Source: Sipunculus nudus
Taxonomy: Eukaryota; Annelida; Sipuncula; Golfingiida; Sipunculidae
Reading direction: 5' to 3'
Assembly (NCBI GenBank): GCA_026874595.1
Contig: CM049308.1
Span: forward strand, 15,932,001-15,996,000
Length of the DNA stretch: 64,000 nt
The position numbers and the translations under genes are program-made. This document shows positions 24,355 to 36,605 of this stretch, piece by piece (position 1 is the first letter of the stretch; the number at the start of each line of letters is the position of its first letter). The notes beneath the pieces are model-generated. The model was given only the letters and a program-made list of their open reading frames with translations. It searched no databases and was not told the origin of the DNA.

Positions 24355-24392
24355 CTATAGCTCAGATGACTTATAGTCAGCTGAGCTAAAAA
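24355..24392 (+). other. 3' terminal hairpin of copy c
   Basis: TAGCTCAG and CTGAGCTA form a perfect 8-bp stem around a loop with an inner GACT/AGTC pairing, followed by A5. The same structure closes copies a (33513-33551), e2 (49393-49429), b (59679-59717) and d (61063-61100). Confidence 0.75.
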
Positions 24393-25820
24393 TAGGCCAG
24401 AAAATGTGGATATCACCACAGACAGGCTGCTTGTATTTTTTCATATCAACCTGTTCATAATATGTGGGGGCCTGCCAAAATAAAACATATTCAACAGGAC
24501 AGGGGCATCTGGTAGCAAGTCAGATAAGCCAGAGCTCTGCAAATGGCGTTTTGCAACAAGTGACCTTTCTACTTTGGCATATATGCAACCTACCACCTTA
24601 GGTTATATGTTTTTCCCTTTTGTCAACATTGCTGTGTATACAAACACGTTGTTAATAAAAAAGTTCATACATCCTTCAAGGAGGAGTATTTGAACTTTTC
24701 ATAATCAGAATTACCCTTAGATCATTGATATACACACAGAGGAAGCCAGAAATCACATAAATTTTTTTTTAAAGGCAGGTGAATGGGCACCTTTAATGGC
24801 AAGACATGCTATATACCTATTACTGCAGCCAGGCACCACACACAGCTGAGAACACTGATGGATTACCTGCCACCACAGGTGGGCTTTAATCATGTCCACA
24901 TCAGCTGCATGATAACAACATCTAGAAACATTTAGTATTTAGCTATCAATATATAAAATAATACCAGGTACCAGATTTGCCACATAAATTTATGCAGTTA
25001 TGTGCTCACCATTAGTTGCCTCTACCTGCCTTTCATACTGATTTAATCGGTATCTTTGATGGCATGTCTAACCCATCATGAGGTCATACTGAATATATCT
25101 ATAACGCCACATGTTCAAATACCACTAACTTGATGATATACATGTGACACATCTGTGATATGAGTAAATTGAAAACATAATGCCAATGTAGAATTATGTT
25201 TCAGAATAATTATGTTGCAAGTTTTTTTTTTATTGTAACATCAATGTTAAAAATAGAATGTTCTAAAATAATTTAATGAAATGCCTATGGATGAGGGTTC
25301 ATCATGGCAAACAAAATGTTCAAATGTGCGCTCAGCATGGTATCTCATATATAATGCCGTGTCTGCATTTCTGTCTGCCTAGGTGATCACTGACTCATAT
25401 TTAGTCATCAAATAATTTGTTAGATATGACCTTCATTGGACTAACTTCAGTAGGAACAGATTATTCTAGCATTTAAAAATTTAAAAGGCTGAAACAAACA
25501 ATTTTTAAAAATAAATATTTTTTTTTAATTTAAAAAGAAAAGAATTTTTACTATATATATATTACACTGTAATTCAATATATTTCAATTGTGAATTAACA
25601 AGAGATAATTTGAAATTAATTCAATCATATATAGTTTATAAGCTTCCTAACGGTTTGCACTACATACTTATAAATGTGCAAAATCTGTTCCATTACTACA
25701 AGATTCATAGGTTAGCCCCATGGGAATGGTAAAAAGGTAGTTGGCAAGCCTGTCTGACTGAATGAATTACCAAAACTGATAACTCAAGTCAAACCATGTT
25801 AAAGCATCATAAAAATAAAA
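24393..25820. other. Unassigned AT-rich DNA
   Basis: Presumed intron of the RGS gene. Nothing recognised apart from A/T runs. 26135-26904 and 27978-29119 are likewise empty, the latter with a C9 run at 28637. Confidence 0.5.
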
Positions 25821-25822
25821 TC

Positions 25823-26134
25823 ATTAGGCAAAAAAAAGGTATGGTTCTCAGGCACTTTTTTGCAGAAAACAGTGTGGGCGGGTGCTATTTTATTTTTGAC
25901 CTTTTTTTGTATGTTTCGCAAAAATGTCATATGATCAGGGAAAAGCATGAAAATAGCAGAATTTTATTTGCAAAATAGGTAAAAGCATTACATAACTAAG
26001 GAAATTTTTTCAAAATTGTATTACTTTATCTTCTTGAAGGATGAAAATCAAAATAAAAATTTTTGATGCAGGGGTTAAAATTGAGGCGGGGGGTGCCTGA
26101 GAACCATACCTTTTATTTTTTTTATCGGCCTTAA
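25823..26134. mobile_element. 312-bp MITE, GGTATGGTTCTCAGGCAC termini, copy 1
   Basis: GGTATGGTTCTCAGGCAC at 25838-25855 is mirrored by GTGCCTGAGAACCATACC at 26093-26110, a perfect 18-bp inverted repeat. A-rich stretches and TTAGGC / GGCCTTAA words extend the symmetry outward. The interior has no gene; the 60-codon plus-strand frame is a by-product. Confidence 0.75.
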
Positions 26135-27032
26135 ATGATAACTTTTACTTTAAAACACTACTTTCAAAGGGAAGAACCATGGTACTTTAGTTAATATATC
26201 AAACAATTCCCAACAGGGATGTTTAAAGTTTCAGTGCTACTTTTTATAGTAGCCTGAGCATCCTAGTTTGACGTAGTGAGATGTCCAAACTTATTGTTTA
26301 TTCGGGAGTTGGTGGAGTCACACTGCATCCATTATGCATGCTCGTGACACTCTTGATTTAGACTGGTTCTAAATGCTCTCTCCACTAGAAACAGTCTCTC
26401 GTTACAGATTATAGTTTGTACCAGTGAAAGTATCCGCATGTTTTTCATGATTTTTTTAAGTATACAAGTTGGCTGATATGAAAATTTCTGATCCAAAGGT
26501 TTTTTTAAATAATTTTTTTTATAATTAACCGTCTCCATTTTTAATGCTAGCTAAACTAGGTTTGTACATCAGCAGAATTCCAATATTGTTTCAGACTATG
26601 TGACAGAGCAGTAGCACACACTTCCTCTCATTTTATATCCTAGCTGGTGTCAACAAGACGTGGTAACTACTGCACCTGCTGGCCCAGGTTGTTGTAATTG
26701 TCTCCATTGCCACATCAGACCACTGCCGTGGCTATGAGAGTGGGTTATAGTGGGTTATATTTTACTTACAATATTTGGACACCAGATACTCGACACTGTT
26801 CAATATACTTAAACACTGGTGAAGGAGCTGGCTAGACCTATCACTTGTTATATGTTCAACAGTCCAGCTCAATCTTTCACTTCTCTTATTTTTTTATAAT
26901 AAACTGATTATAGTCAGTTTCACTACCCCTGTCCACCTAATTTTTCGCGATTATCTCTACATAAGACAAAATTGCTATACAAAATATGCACCAATTGCAT
27001 AAAGAGGCAAATGCGTAATTTTTGGTACCTTA

Positions 27033-27300
27033 CCTGCTCATACGCTCCCAAGGCAGGGGAAATCTTACGCTTCTAAAGAAGCAACTGATTTTCACGCTGC
27101 CAGCTTTGACCGTTTATGATATATTTAGACACCAGATGGCGTTTCGTTGTCCGCTGAACAAAACCATATATATGATATGACAAGCAGCCAACCAGATGCC
27201 AATAAACAAAAACGTGACAGGCATCCTGGCTCTGCCCATAGCTGCGCTTCAAGCGCCGTTTGAAGACAAGTTTACATTCGAATTTTAATTGCTCCCTCTG
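27033..27300 (-). promoter_or_regulatory. Tentative 5' untranslated first exon ending at a consensus splice donor
   Basis: On the minus strand the sequence GAGCAG|GTAAGG gives a perfect consensus donor, with the last exonic base at 27033. The segment behind it is richer in CpG than the surrounding AT-rich DNA. Read in the phase that would join the RGS exon at 21619, it has a stop codon and no ATG after it, so it would be untranslated and translation would start at the ATG of the RGS exon. The upstream border is a guess. This depends on the gene direction and on a motif short enough to occur by chance, and the segment lies within a TIR-bounded repeat. Confidence 0.22.
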
Positions 27301-27700
27301 CATTCTTGCATCATCGACCGATTCGATTCTGACAGTATGACTATGTTAGCGTAGCCATGTGTCTGGTGTCTACAGAACTGAAACTAGCCAGCGAGGTGTG
27401 CACGCAGCCTTTGTTGTTACGTTTCGTTTGAATTACAGCTCACCGACCGGGCATCCTATGTGCCCAAGGCCCTAAGTAAACCACGTCTGTGGCAATTCTC
27501 TCTGAGCCTGTGGCCTGTTCATACCGTTACTGGGGAGATGAGCTGTCACTCAAAATGAAATGAACATGATTGGCTCCGTGTAATCCTCGTTTGGCCGTGT
27601 CTTCAAGCACAAGGTCTCATCTGATTGGACAAAAATACAGTGCTCCCTCTGGTGTAGCAATTCAGGATACGAGGTCATTACAAACAGCACTTACCATATA
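27300..27700 (-). promoter_or_regulatory. CpG-richer segment with minus-strand CCAAT boxes, possible promoter
   Basis: The interval carries many CpG dinucleotides in an otherwise CpG-poor window. ATTGG occurs near 27569 and again near 27624, which is CCAAT on the minus strand. That orientation and the distance upstream of the tentative first exon would suit an RGS promoter. No TATA box or initiator stands out. It could equally be the body of a DNA transposon, since inverted termini bracket 26905-27977. Confidence 0.2.
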
Positions 27701-29119
27701 GGAAGTAGACCTATAGTTAAAGCGCTGTGTAAAGAGCGTAACCTACTCACAATATAAATATTACTTACCTTACGGCCTGGTTGACAGACTAGTTCCTCAT
27801 AAAATGGTTTTAAATTGTTTACAGGAAAATGCCATAAGGTAGGCTTTTATTTCTATAATAGTTAATTACACATTTTCCTCTTTCTGGACAAAAAAGTTTT
27901 AACATTGTTTGACTATAAAAAAAAATAATTGCAAAAAAAAAACAGATGGACAGGGGTACTGGAACAGACTATAATCACTTTCCCTCTTGTGTTTCACACT
28001 AGTCTTTATGTGCTACCTTAAACTGCAGAAGGATATGAACCTTATTGTACTATGATCCACTTTATACTGCAATATGGGATCTGAAATGTCCCTGTAAGGT
28101 AAATTTCTTGTATTAAATCAACCTTAAAGCACAAAGTAAGACTTGTACCCTACTTCAAATGCACTGTCGAGAAACTGCAAGCCAAGATGTCTGCAGTTAT
28201 CTGATCCAAGCGCTTCTGGTGGAAACATAAAACCCACTGACAGTTTGGCACCTACTCATTTAATTGAAATATTTGTATTGGCTTCCCTGAACATTTTATC
28301 AACTTGAGTTACAAAGGCTGAAAGGGACTGAAGTTACATATATATGTTTATCTAGTGTAATGTGCTATTAAAACTGACCTAAAAACAGTCTCCAGTCACT
28401 GATTTGACTGAAAAGTTTGCCTTTGATTTCCTGAATAAATATGCATATATATTTAAATCAAATTCTAATACACAAAAGATCTTTATTCTGTTTGTGATTT
28501 CTATTCCCTAAAGTTTGTGTGAATGTATGTCTCATTCATTATGTGCAAAAGTAAACTGCTACTGACCCTTCTGATCTCAAGACATTTCATACTACCCATT
28601 TATATGTAATACTTTTATCAAATTTAACTAAAATGTCCCCCCCCCTATGGGCCATCCCATAACATTAGGGGTAAAAAATGCACAAAGAATGATTCTAGAT
28701 TTCAGCACATTTGACCTTGAAGATATTTTTTCAGGAAATGTTGTTATTAGCATAAGTCAATTTTGATATTTATATAAATGTGAAGTAGATAGTTGGAGTC
28801 TGAGTATTGTCAGTCTGGAAGTTGCCCACGCCTTGCATATATATAATAAAAGTCATCACAAATACCATTGAAGTGCTTGTACAACCGGCTTGGAGGGGAC
28901 ATAACAATACCAACATTCATCCATCCATAAACCTAAAGTGTGACAGTTGGGGGAGAATCCAGGCTCCACCACTGACAAGATTTCTTGTACCACAAGCTTA
29001 GACATAACAACACCACTCAACTATCCATAAACCTGTAAGTGCCAATATGCTGCAACACCCATACAGAAAACAAGTAAAACAAAGGCCTGTAAGCAGAATT
29101 GTAATATCACATAGACCGG

Positions 29120-29542
29120 CAGGGCTTTCAATAGGAAGAAAAAGTTAAGAGTCCCAGATTCTCAGGCCAAAATTTTTGTTTGTCACATTTCAATAAAGCA
29201 CTTCCAAAGGGAGGCCTTCTGTGTCAAATATTGAAGTTTGTAAATTTGTTGGTTTTATTTTATTTTACATTATTTATGTACCATTACATGATTAGATATT
29301 GCGTCATTGTATGATTGTTTGATTAGAGTTACATCAAAGGCTCAGTTGTCAGCACAATGTTTACACAATTAACTGGTTTTTGAGGTAGTTGGCAATGACC
29401 AGTGACAGCTACAAAGGCCAACTTTCAGTCCATAAGCCAGAGTTTTCGCACATCCAGTTGGACGCTTGGACTCCCAGAACCGAGTGTCCCAGTTAGATTT
29501 TGAGCGACATAGACACTTACTCCCGCATTTCTGGAAGCCCTG
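29120..29542. mobile_element. hAT-like MITE
   Basis: CAGGGCTTTCA at the left and TGGAAGCCCTG at the right are inverted repeats (10 of 11). The interior lacks a transposase. A clean 8-bp target duplication is not seen, so the assignment rests on the CAGGG terminus. Confidence 0.5.
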
Positions 29543-30929
29543 ACCTGTAAAACCTTGTAGGACAAATCATTTAAATCAAATAACTGAAATCTGGAAACTT
29601 AAATAAATTATCATCTGCTAAAATCTCCTTGTGTGGAGCTGAAACTCAGAGACATGTGTTTAATTTTTCTCTTGGGCCCTTTGACTTTGATATAACAAGG
29701 TCCCACTATATAGGTCAAGAAAGGGCATACATTAATTAAGTGAAAATACTGACTTTTATATTTAATTAGAAGCATCCTGTGTTAAAATAGTAACATAACT
29801 GTGTTATTAACATGTACTCATTAAAATAGTAAAATGACTAAGAGTAAACAGACTTGTCATGTCATATTTAACAACCATTTAACATAAGTACAGCTGGAGG
29901 CACATAACACTGTAAGAATATATTATTTCCCCGATGCAATTCATAAACATTATCCTAAAACAGTATTTAAATACAAAGCTGGTATATACAGGTTAACATG
30001 TGGACATCAGATGTTGCACTCAGAAGAGAACAAACATAACTATTAAAAGGAGTAATCCTGAGCTACAGTTAACAGTGTTTTATAACATTAATAAACAAAA
30101 CTTATTTACTTCACAGGATAGCATACAATATTGTACACATATTCAACTGGTCCGATGGGTATAACAAGCATCCTGTTTCAACAACAGAGAAATTACCTGG
30201 GCATAAACCTGTTTACATGTGGAACTTATAACACTCACAAAACAAATACAAAAACGATACAAATGATAAGAACACTGGTTCCCCTTGTATTGATCTTCAT
30301 CAATCTTCATTAATTAAAAGCCATGAGTACCAGCACTACAAGAGTAACATCAAAGGACATACGACCAGCAATCTCCATTCAGAAGCAATCAAGCTGCACA
30401 TCTATTTCTTAAACAGGTATCCTTAACACGCTTTTATTTCCGCTTAATTACCCTCTCGGAGAGAAGAGCCCCCTCAGCACGATATGCAGAACACAATCAC
30501 TGGATGAGCCCCCGGTAATGAAGCCAACATCATGGAATACACTTGCACCACCATTTATTAGCCATTAGCTCTCTCAATCACAGGCTTATTATGCCTTATG
30601 GGAGCTGTGCTGGACAGCACCAGTAGCATGCTAGCTGATCTGTTAAACAGGGCTGTAACCTGGAACCTACCAAGATGCTTACAGCTAGGGTTTTGCCCTG
30701 AAATAACCTGATGCTGGTTGTCACTATGAAACACCAGCACTGGTCATTAAGTAACAGTTTCAGTATTTCTGGACATTTTATATGATCCAGGCCTTGAAGC
30801 CAGTACCATGCCTCATTACCCAGTATCTGCTATTCATATGTGGGCTAAATGTAGGTACCATATCACAGGAGTCTTAACTTGTAAATGATGATGGAAACCC
30901 CTGATGGGAGTCACATATTACAAGTCTCA
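29543..30929. other. Unassigned DNA
   Basis: Nothing recognised; 60-codon frames at 30131 and 30558 have no family features. Confidence 0.5.
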
Positions 30930-33551
30930 AACAAGGGACCTATGGGTCACGACGCTCAGCTGTTATATATGATAAAAAAATATTATTTAGAAATGAGGCA
31001 CATGCTGGTTTTGTGTGGTAATAAATATAAGCTGTAGTATGAGTTGTTGTTGTTTAGCTTATGTATGATTTTGATAGTACCTTTGGAGACAGGGAAGAGG
31101 ATTGATTTCATTTATTTTATTAACAAATGGAGTACTATTGTCACACAGATTTTGACTTGGCCATATAACTTATAAGCAGAACATATAATATAAGAGTTTA
31201 ACTATTTATTAAAAAAAATTACAAATATTGTCCCAAATATAATTTTTATAAAAAAATAATAAGAGAATCATATGATTTTTTTAAATGAAATATAACTGAT
31301 ATGATTATTAAAATAATATTAAAGAATATATTCATGAATGCATTCATGAATACATTTTGAAAGTTTTTGCACGAGTATTCATATACTTTCATTTTTACCT
31401 AAATTCCTATTCCTTATGCAAGAAATTTTATAATGGAGTACATAATCATATTCGTATTTAAATACAATTACAAAGTATTCGCACCATGTCTGGTATTTAT
31501 TCAGTTTCACCAACCAATGATGTTGAGAATCCAGGATATACAAAATTCACACATTTAAATAATGATCATAAGTACCTGGTTTTATGGCTTTTATTTATAT
31601 TAAAAATAACTGTAAAAAATTCATTTTGGACTAATTTCACATCAATGTACACACTAGACACAGTAGGAATCTAGATTAATATTATCAACTGCATCTTTGT
31701 CTATCATTAATTTCCTTCATATGATCCCTAATGATTAGTAATGAATAATATGATTTACTTCTTTATCATTAAAATTGAACTGAAAAATGCCATAGGTGAC
31801 TGCATGGTGTTATTTGGAATATGTGACATTCTACTCATCGATACAAGATTCTTATATCATCAGTAACTGCAAGTTAATTTCCTGTTATTATAAACTAACA
31901 AATTCCTTTTCTATTTTTCTTTAATTTGTTATTAAAAACCAATAAAAATTTATTAATTTATTGTTTATTGTTATGTTGTTGGTTAAAACTACTAGATGAG
32001 TTGGGTTGGACACCTGGATCAACTGTGGCTGGCGTTAAGCTGCCTGGATGCCTCGCCTCAAGCGTGCATAATTTGATGAAAAGTCAACAAGGTCAACATA
32101 CAGGTGACTCAAGAGGGGCTGGAGAGAGCCAAAGTCTGACAGGGTCTCATAAAAAACATTAATAAAAGCTACAATTTTTGGCCAATTTCTTTCAGCTTTC
32201 TACACTAAAAAGCTGAAATCCTAATGTGTGCATGATATGAAAATTATATCAACAGTGCTCACAGGACACAAACGTGCCATGGTCACAGTTGGGCAAAATT
32301 TAAGGTACTAATTTTATATTTATACTAATAACTTATAAAATTTGAAAAATTCAGAACTAATTTTGGGTATTCAATTGAATCTTGATTAAATAATGTTACA
32401 TCCCTGACAAAAAAATCTCTAGCTTCAGCAATGCCCTTGTTAAGGGAGTAAATATATTTCTTGATTTTTTACAAAGTGCATTATGTTTGGGCCCATAACT
32501 TAAAACAATTACGCAATACTGACATCATTCTGGCATGTGCATAGAGAATGAAAAATATGTATATTATTTATGATTAAAGTCAGATCAGTGGTTTTGATAT
32601 TAGGCAGTCTTGAAGTGTAACAATGGGTTTTTAATGGAAAAATGAAGTTTTTCATTAATATCTCGAAGGTATTAAGTCCTAGTGACCAAATTCTTGGCAT
32701 GGTAGGGGATTTTGGAGACATCTAACTGTATGCCGAATTTAAGGAACTAAGAGCTGAAGCTGGGGAGCTGAGCTCTTGCAAACTGCATAACACTAGCTTG
32801 ATGTAAACAATATGTTATATGGTGCTTGAAAACTTATTAAAATCTACAGTTTTTGATCAACTGGTTTCAAATTTTTGGTGTTAACAGTTGAAATGCTAAC
32901 AAAAACATGCTGTGAAAATTAAATCCACAGTACTTATAGGGAATAAACGTGCCATGGTCAAAGTTGGGCTTAATTTAAGGTACCAATTTTTTATTTTTAT
33001 TAATATTTTAGAAAATTTAAAAGATTTTCATCTAATTTTGGGTATACAATTTAATTTTGATTAATTAAAGTTATATTACTGGAAAAAAGGTCGATAGCTT
33101 TAACATTTTTTGTGTTAAGTGATCAAATATCTTTCCTGATTTTTACAAAATGCATTATGTTTGGGCCCATAACTTTTTTAAATTAAATAATACAGACATA
33201 ATTTCTGGCATGTACATAGGAACTATATAGAGGAATATTTATGGTAAATATGAGGAAAAGCAGATGAGTGGTTTTGATATTAGGCAGTCCTGAAGTGTGA
33301 AAATAGATTTTTAATAAAAAATTGAGGTTTTTCCTTAATTTCTCAAAGGAACGAAGTTGCAAAGACCCAGTTTTCGGCTTGGTAGGAGATCTTGGGGACA
33401 TCTAACATTATGCCGAATTTTGGATTCCTAGGTCTTACGGTTTCAAAACGTGCCACATCTACGGACGGACGGACGGACGGACAGACGGACGGACGACGGA
33501 CAATGGACCACGACTATAGCTCAGATGACTTATAGTCAGCTGAGCTAAAAA
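30930..33551 (+). mobile_element. Helentron-like non-autonomous element, copy a
   Basis: The head is AACAAGGGACCTATGGGTCA followed by CGACGCTCAGCTG. The tail has a (GGAC)n tract near 33462-33500 and the hairpin TAGCTCAG...CTGAGCTA plus A5 ending at 33551. Two copies of the core module start near 32.2 and 32.9 kb (the anchor ACGTGCCATGG recurs about 675 bp apart). The first 1.2 kb is AT-rich non-module sequence with no convincing reading frame. It is nearly the same throughout as 57087-59717. Confidence 0.78.
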
Positions 33552-33985
33552 TGAGTCATCCCATGTGGGAGTCTCAGAATATGAGTCATCCCTTTTGGGA
33601 GTCTCAGACTACGAGTCATTCTATGTGGGAGTCTCAGAACATGAGTCATCCCATGTTGGAGTCTCAGAACACAAGTCATCCCATGTGGGAGTCCCAGAAC
33701 ATGAGTCATCCCATGTGGGAGTTTCAGACTACCAGTCATCCCATATGGGAGTCTCAGACTACGAGTCATCCCAATGGGAGTCTCAAATCATGTTTTTCTC
33801 CTCCATGGGCATCCCCGCAAGATTATCCCCCACTGGAGTCTCACAGGATTTCATTCTAACTGGGAGTCACACATCATATGTTCATACCCAATGGGAGTAA
33901 GACAAGTGATCATCCTCTATGGGAGTCTCACATGTTTAACACTGAGAGTCTTACAGTATGTTTATCCCACATGAAAGCTTAAACC
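33551..33985 (+). repeat. 30-bp minisatellite, about 12 copies
   Basis: The unit is GAGTCATCCCATGTGGGAGT followed by CTCAGAACAT. It starts directly at the end of Helentron-like copy a. Since 30 is a multiple of three, three plus-strand frames and one minus-strand frame stay open as 10-residue repeats (for example SHPMWESQNM), but the array shows no other sign of coding. Units lose regularity after about 33780. Confidence 0.9.
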
Positions 33986-33989
33986 TGAA

Positions 33990-34600
33990 GGAAGCCTCAG
34001 CATGCTCCCCCTCTTTTTAGTGCTGCCACCATTTTGTTTAGATAACTTGAATGGGTAACTTGTAACATCATCAAATGGTCAGTTTAAATGAAGCCACTGA
34101 CTTTTGCATGCCGAGTCTAGCCAAAAAATTTGGCTTACTACTAAAGTCAGCCATCTTTCTGTCCAAGCCAGCTGTTTTTTTGTGGCTCATAAAGCTCCAG
34201 GCTCTACCTCAGCCAATGAGAGTCTTGCAAAAAAGCAGTTTCTTTAATATGAATCAATTCTATGTAAGTTTAGCTCATCTTTCATATGAGTCTTTCATAC
34301 ATCTTTAATACATTCGAACAGCAACTTCATCCAGAAAATTCACCAACAGTTGTACACTGACCATTTATTCATTTCACATAAATGTCTTTATACACCTCTA
34401 TAGAGTACATAAAACCAATAAACCCTGTTGAGTACCTTTTGAGGACTAACATTTCCACAGGGTGCAAAGCTTCCCTGACTTGCTCAACCACATACAGACT
34501 CTTTGACCAACATAACTGTTAAACTGAATTATATTAATTACATGGACTGCACAACTAGTTATAATAACTCTATGGCTCATTTGTCGACATTTGGTATAGT
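33990..34600. other. Unassigned DNA
   Basis: Nothing recognised. The same holds for 34750-35760 and 36180-37290, apart from the 33-bp duplication at 36541. Confidence 0.5.
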
Positions 34601-34604
34601 CTTG

Positions 34605-34745
34605 AGAGCTGGAGGAAATTAGCAGACATGGAGAAAACTACCAACAACTACTGACCTTGGACAGGCCACCGCGCCAAGGACTGAACCCAGATCACCAAAG
34701 GAGAAAGAGGAGTTTGTTACCACTCAACTGTTAAACATTATCACC
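34605..34745 (-). mobile_element. tRNA-derived SINE, copy 4, worn
   Basis: GAGAGCTGGAGGAAATTAGC, GGAGAAAACTACC, TGACCTTGGACAGGCCACC and GACTGAACCCAGATCACC on the plus strand parallel the 55.3- and 61.6-kb copies. Confidence 0.55.
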
Positions 34746-35764
34746 CAAACACCATGCTTTATATGTGACGAACTCATTGAAGACAGACTGTTACACTTAA
34801 GTCTGTTATATAAACCACAGCTCATGACTTTATGTTATGTTTAGCTTTCTCTTTACCACACAATCTATCAAAACACATCTAACAAACCCAAGTCTTCTTG
34901 TATATTTTGACATAATAGTCAGCTCTGCTTGCTTCAGTTTACATACCTGTTTGTCAAATAAACAAGACCTATGAGCGTACCCCAGCTTGGAGAAGTCACA
35001 TTTTTTTACTATATATTACAGCATTCTTTGTCTACTACATCAAAAAGCCTGGAATGTGAAACTCACTTTGTAGTGCTATCTCTCATCTGAAACCGTGTAT
35101 ATATCTTTCCACACAGCTTGTATCTGCTAGGAGTGCCAGGTTTACCTGGTTCAACATGATGAAGTGGCTAATTATCTTTTCTTCACTAATACCTCTGGGC
35201 CAAGGTAGAACTCCTGTACCTGTTGGTGGAGCATTATGTAAGTACTAGCAATAGAATTTTTCAGTACAAACAGTAAACCCATAATTTTGACACATGACCT
35301 GTCAAATCCAGGGTTTTAGAGTGCACCAAAAATGGCAGCAACCATGAGAGGTTCAAGAAACTAGGGCAAATAAACTTGTCAGGGTTTGATAGGGGTATAT
35401 AGATGTAACATGAAAGTACTCTGAGACAGCATCTAGACACTAGAATATATCTGCACAGTGTGCTTGATGGCAAGGGGACCTGTCTCAGCAAAGTTTCAAG
35501 TGTAATAATGCTTTTTCTTGGACCATGCCCATATCCTTTAAGTATAGCAGGGTGTATGGCGTATAGGGGACACTGTCTCTTAAATGAGAATGAAGATGAT
35601 ATTATTAGGATGAAATGTGATTATCAAGTTTTCTGGTTTTAAGTTTTCAGATGCATGTGTCTAGGGATAATCTCAAACACATAACCTGTAGTAGGGATAG
35701 CAGAGCAAATCTCGACTGTCATTTTACCAATTTGCCTTTTATAGCCTAAAGAGGGTTTCACACT

Positions 35765-36175
35765 CGGCCTATTTAGAGTTGCACAGTACTGCGTACCAAC
35801 TAGTACGCAGAGCTTACGCTGCCCTGCACTGTGCCTACACTGGCCTACTTGGCAATAGGCTGTGGGATGCAAAGAGGTATGCGAGATGGACGCAAAACAT
35901 TTATTTTTTTGCATCGTGTCAGCATAGAGCACTGGATGCAGAAGGTATGCAGTTTATCATAAGTCTATGCAAAACAACACTACTGTACGCAAGACCTACG
36001 TATATGCACACAACCCCAGGCCTGTTATATGCAATACCATGAGTAGGAATGCCAATTTCAAATGCTGTATAGGTATGCCTTGCCTATGCACATGGTAAGC
36101 AACCATACCTCATCGTATGCACAACTATCAACATTTTTTTCATAAATACGCTAACTAATTTAGGTGTACTCGGTA
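35765..36175. mobile_element. MITE-like block rich in GTACGCA/TGCGTAC words
   Basis: TACTGCGTACCAACTAGTACG is palindromic at one end; TACGCAAGACCTACGTATATG and GGTATGC words recur through the block. AGGGTTTCACACTCGGCCTA starts it. It is similar in style to the 15.9-kb element. Frames on both strands (87 and 97 codons) are by-products. Confidence 0.4.
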
Positions 36176-36540
36176 CGACGCATGCCCTTAAGGGTAAAAC
36201 TAGGGACCTTCAGTTCCCATGTCTAGCTGTATAACCTCTAGGCTATGTGATACCCCCATATACTTTCTTGTATCATCTAGGACCAAAATATCTTACAATA
36301 AACACTTGTGAACACTTTAATGTGTTGACCATATCCTAGAACTATCAAAAGGTTCTGCAGATTTACTTAGACAACATACCACCTAGTTGTTAGGGAGAGT
36401 GACAGAATAGTGACAGAATTTGTAATAAATCAAGGTTAATTTAGTAAAAAGGTAATAAAAAGATATTGTAAAACATTCATAAATGGCAGAGATCCCTCTA
36501 AATGATAGACATTATTTTGGAACAAAACTGCATGAACTTA

Positions 36541-36605
36541 CACCATGAAATAAACACAGACGGTGTTAAAAACACCATGAAATAAACACAGACGGTGTTA
36601 AAAAC
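36541..36605 (+). repeat. 33-bp tandem duplication
   Basis: ACACCATGAAATAAACACAG followed by ACGGTGTTAAAA is present twice in direct succession without change. Each unit starts ACACC and ends GGTGT, so it can form a small hairpin. Confidence 0.85.

Larger units (their letters stand above)
21708..24392 (+). mobile_element. Helentron-like non-autonomous element, copy c (pearl/HINE architecture)
   Basis: The head is AACAAGGGCCCCACAGGTCA followed by CCTCAGCTG. The tail is a (GGAC)n tract (24312-24345) and then the terminal hairpin TAGCTCAG...CTGAGCTA followed by A5. The loop carries an inner GACT-TAT-AGTC hairpin, and CTCAGCTG at the head is the complement of CAGCTGAG at the tail, i.e. subterminal inverted repeats. 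The core holds the same module at least twice (around 23.0-23.46 and 23.77-24.25 kb, about 756 bp apart) plus an older copy from about 22.6 kb. No transposase is encoded. It lies in the presumed RGS intron, close to the exon. Confidence 0.75.
26905..27977. mobile_element. 1.07-kb element with 34-bp terminal inverted repeats
   Basis: The left end (26905-26938) and the reverse complement of the right end (27944-27977) match at 30 of 34 positions; both read TGATTATAGTC, then GTT, then TACCCCTGTCCA. Weaker similarity continues inward past a T-rich stretch. If the repeat starts at GATTATAG, the flanks share ACT, compatible with a 3-bp target duplication. No transposase is visible; the longest frame inside (76 residues, minus strand) is not recognised. 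The superfamily is undetermined. The interior is the CpG-richest stretch of the window and holds the tentative RGS first exon. Confidence 0.6.

Noticed and set aside
33551..33859. Repeat protein of 10-residue units (SHPMWESQN type)
   Set aside because: Unit length of 30 bp keeps several frames open on both strands at once; no conserved frame is favoured and no splice or start context is seen.
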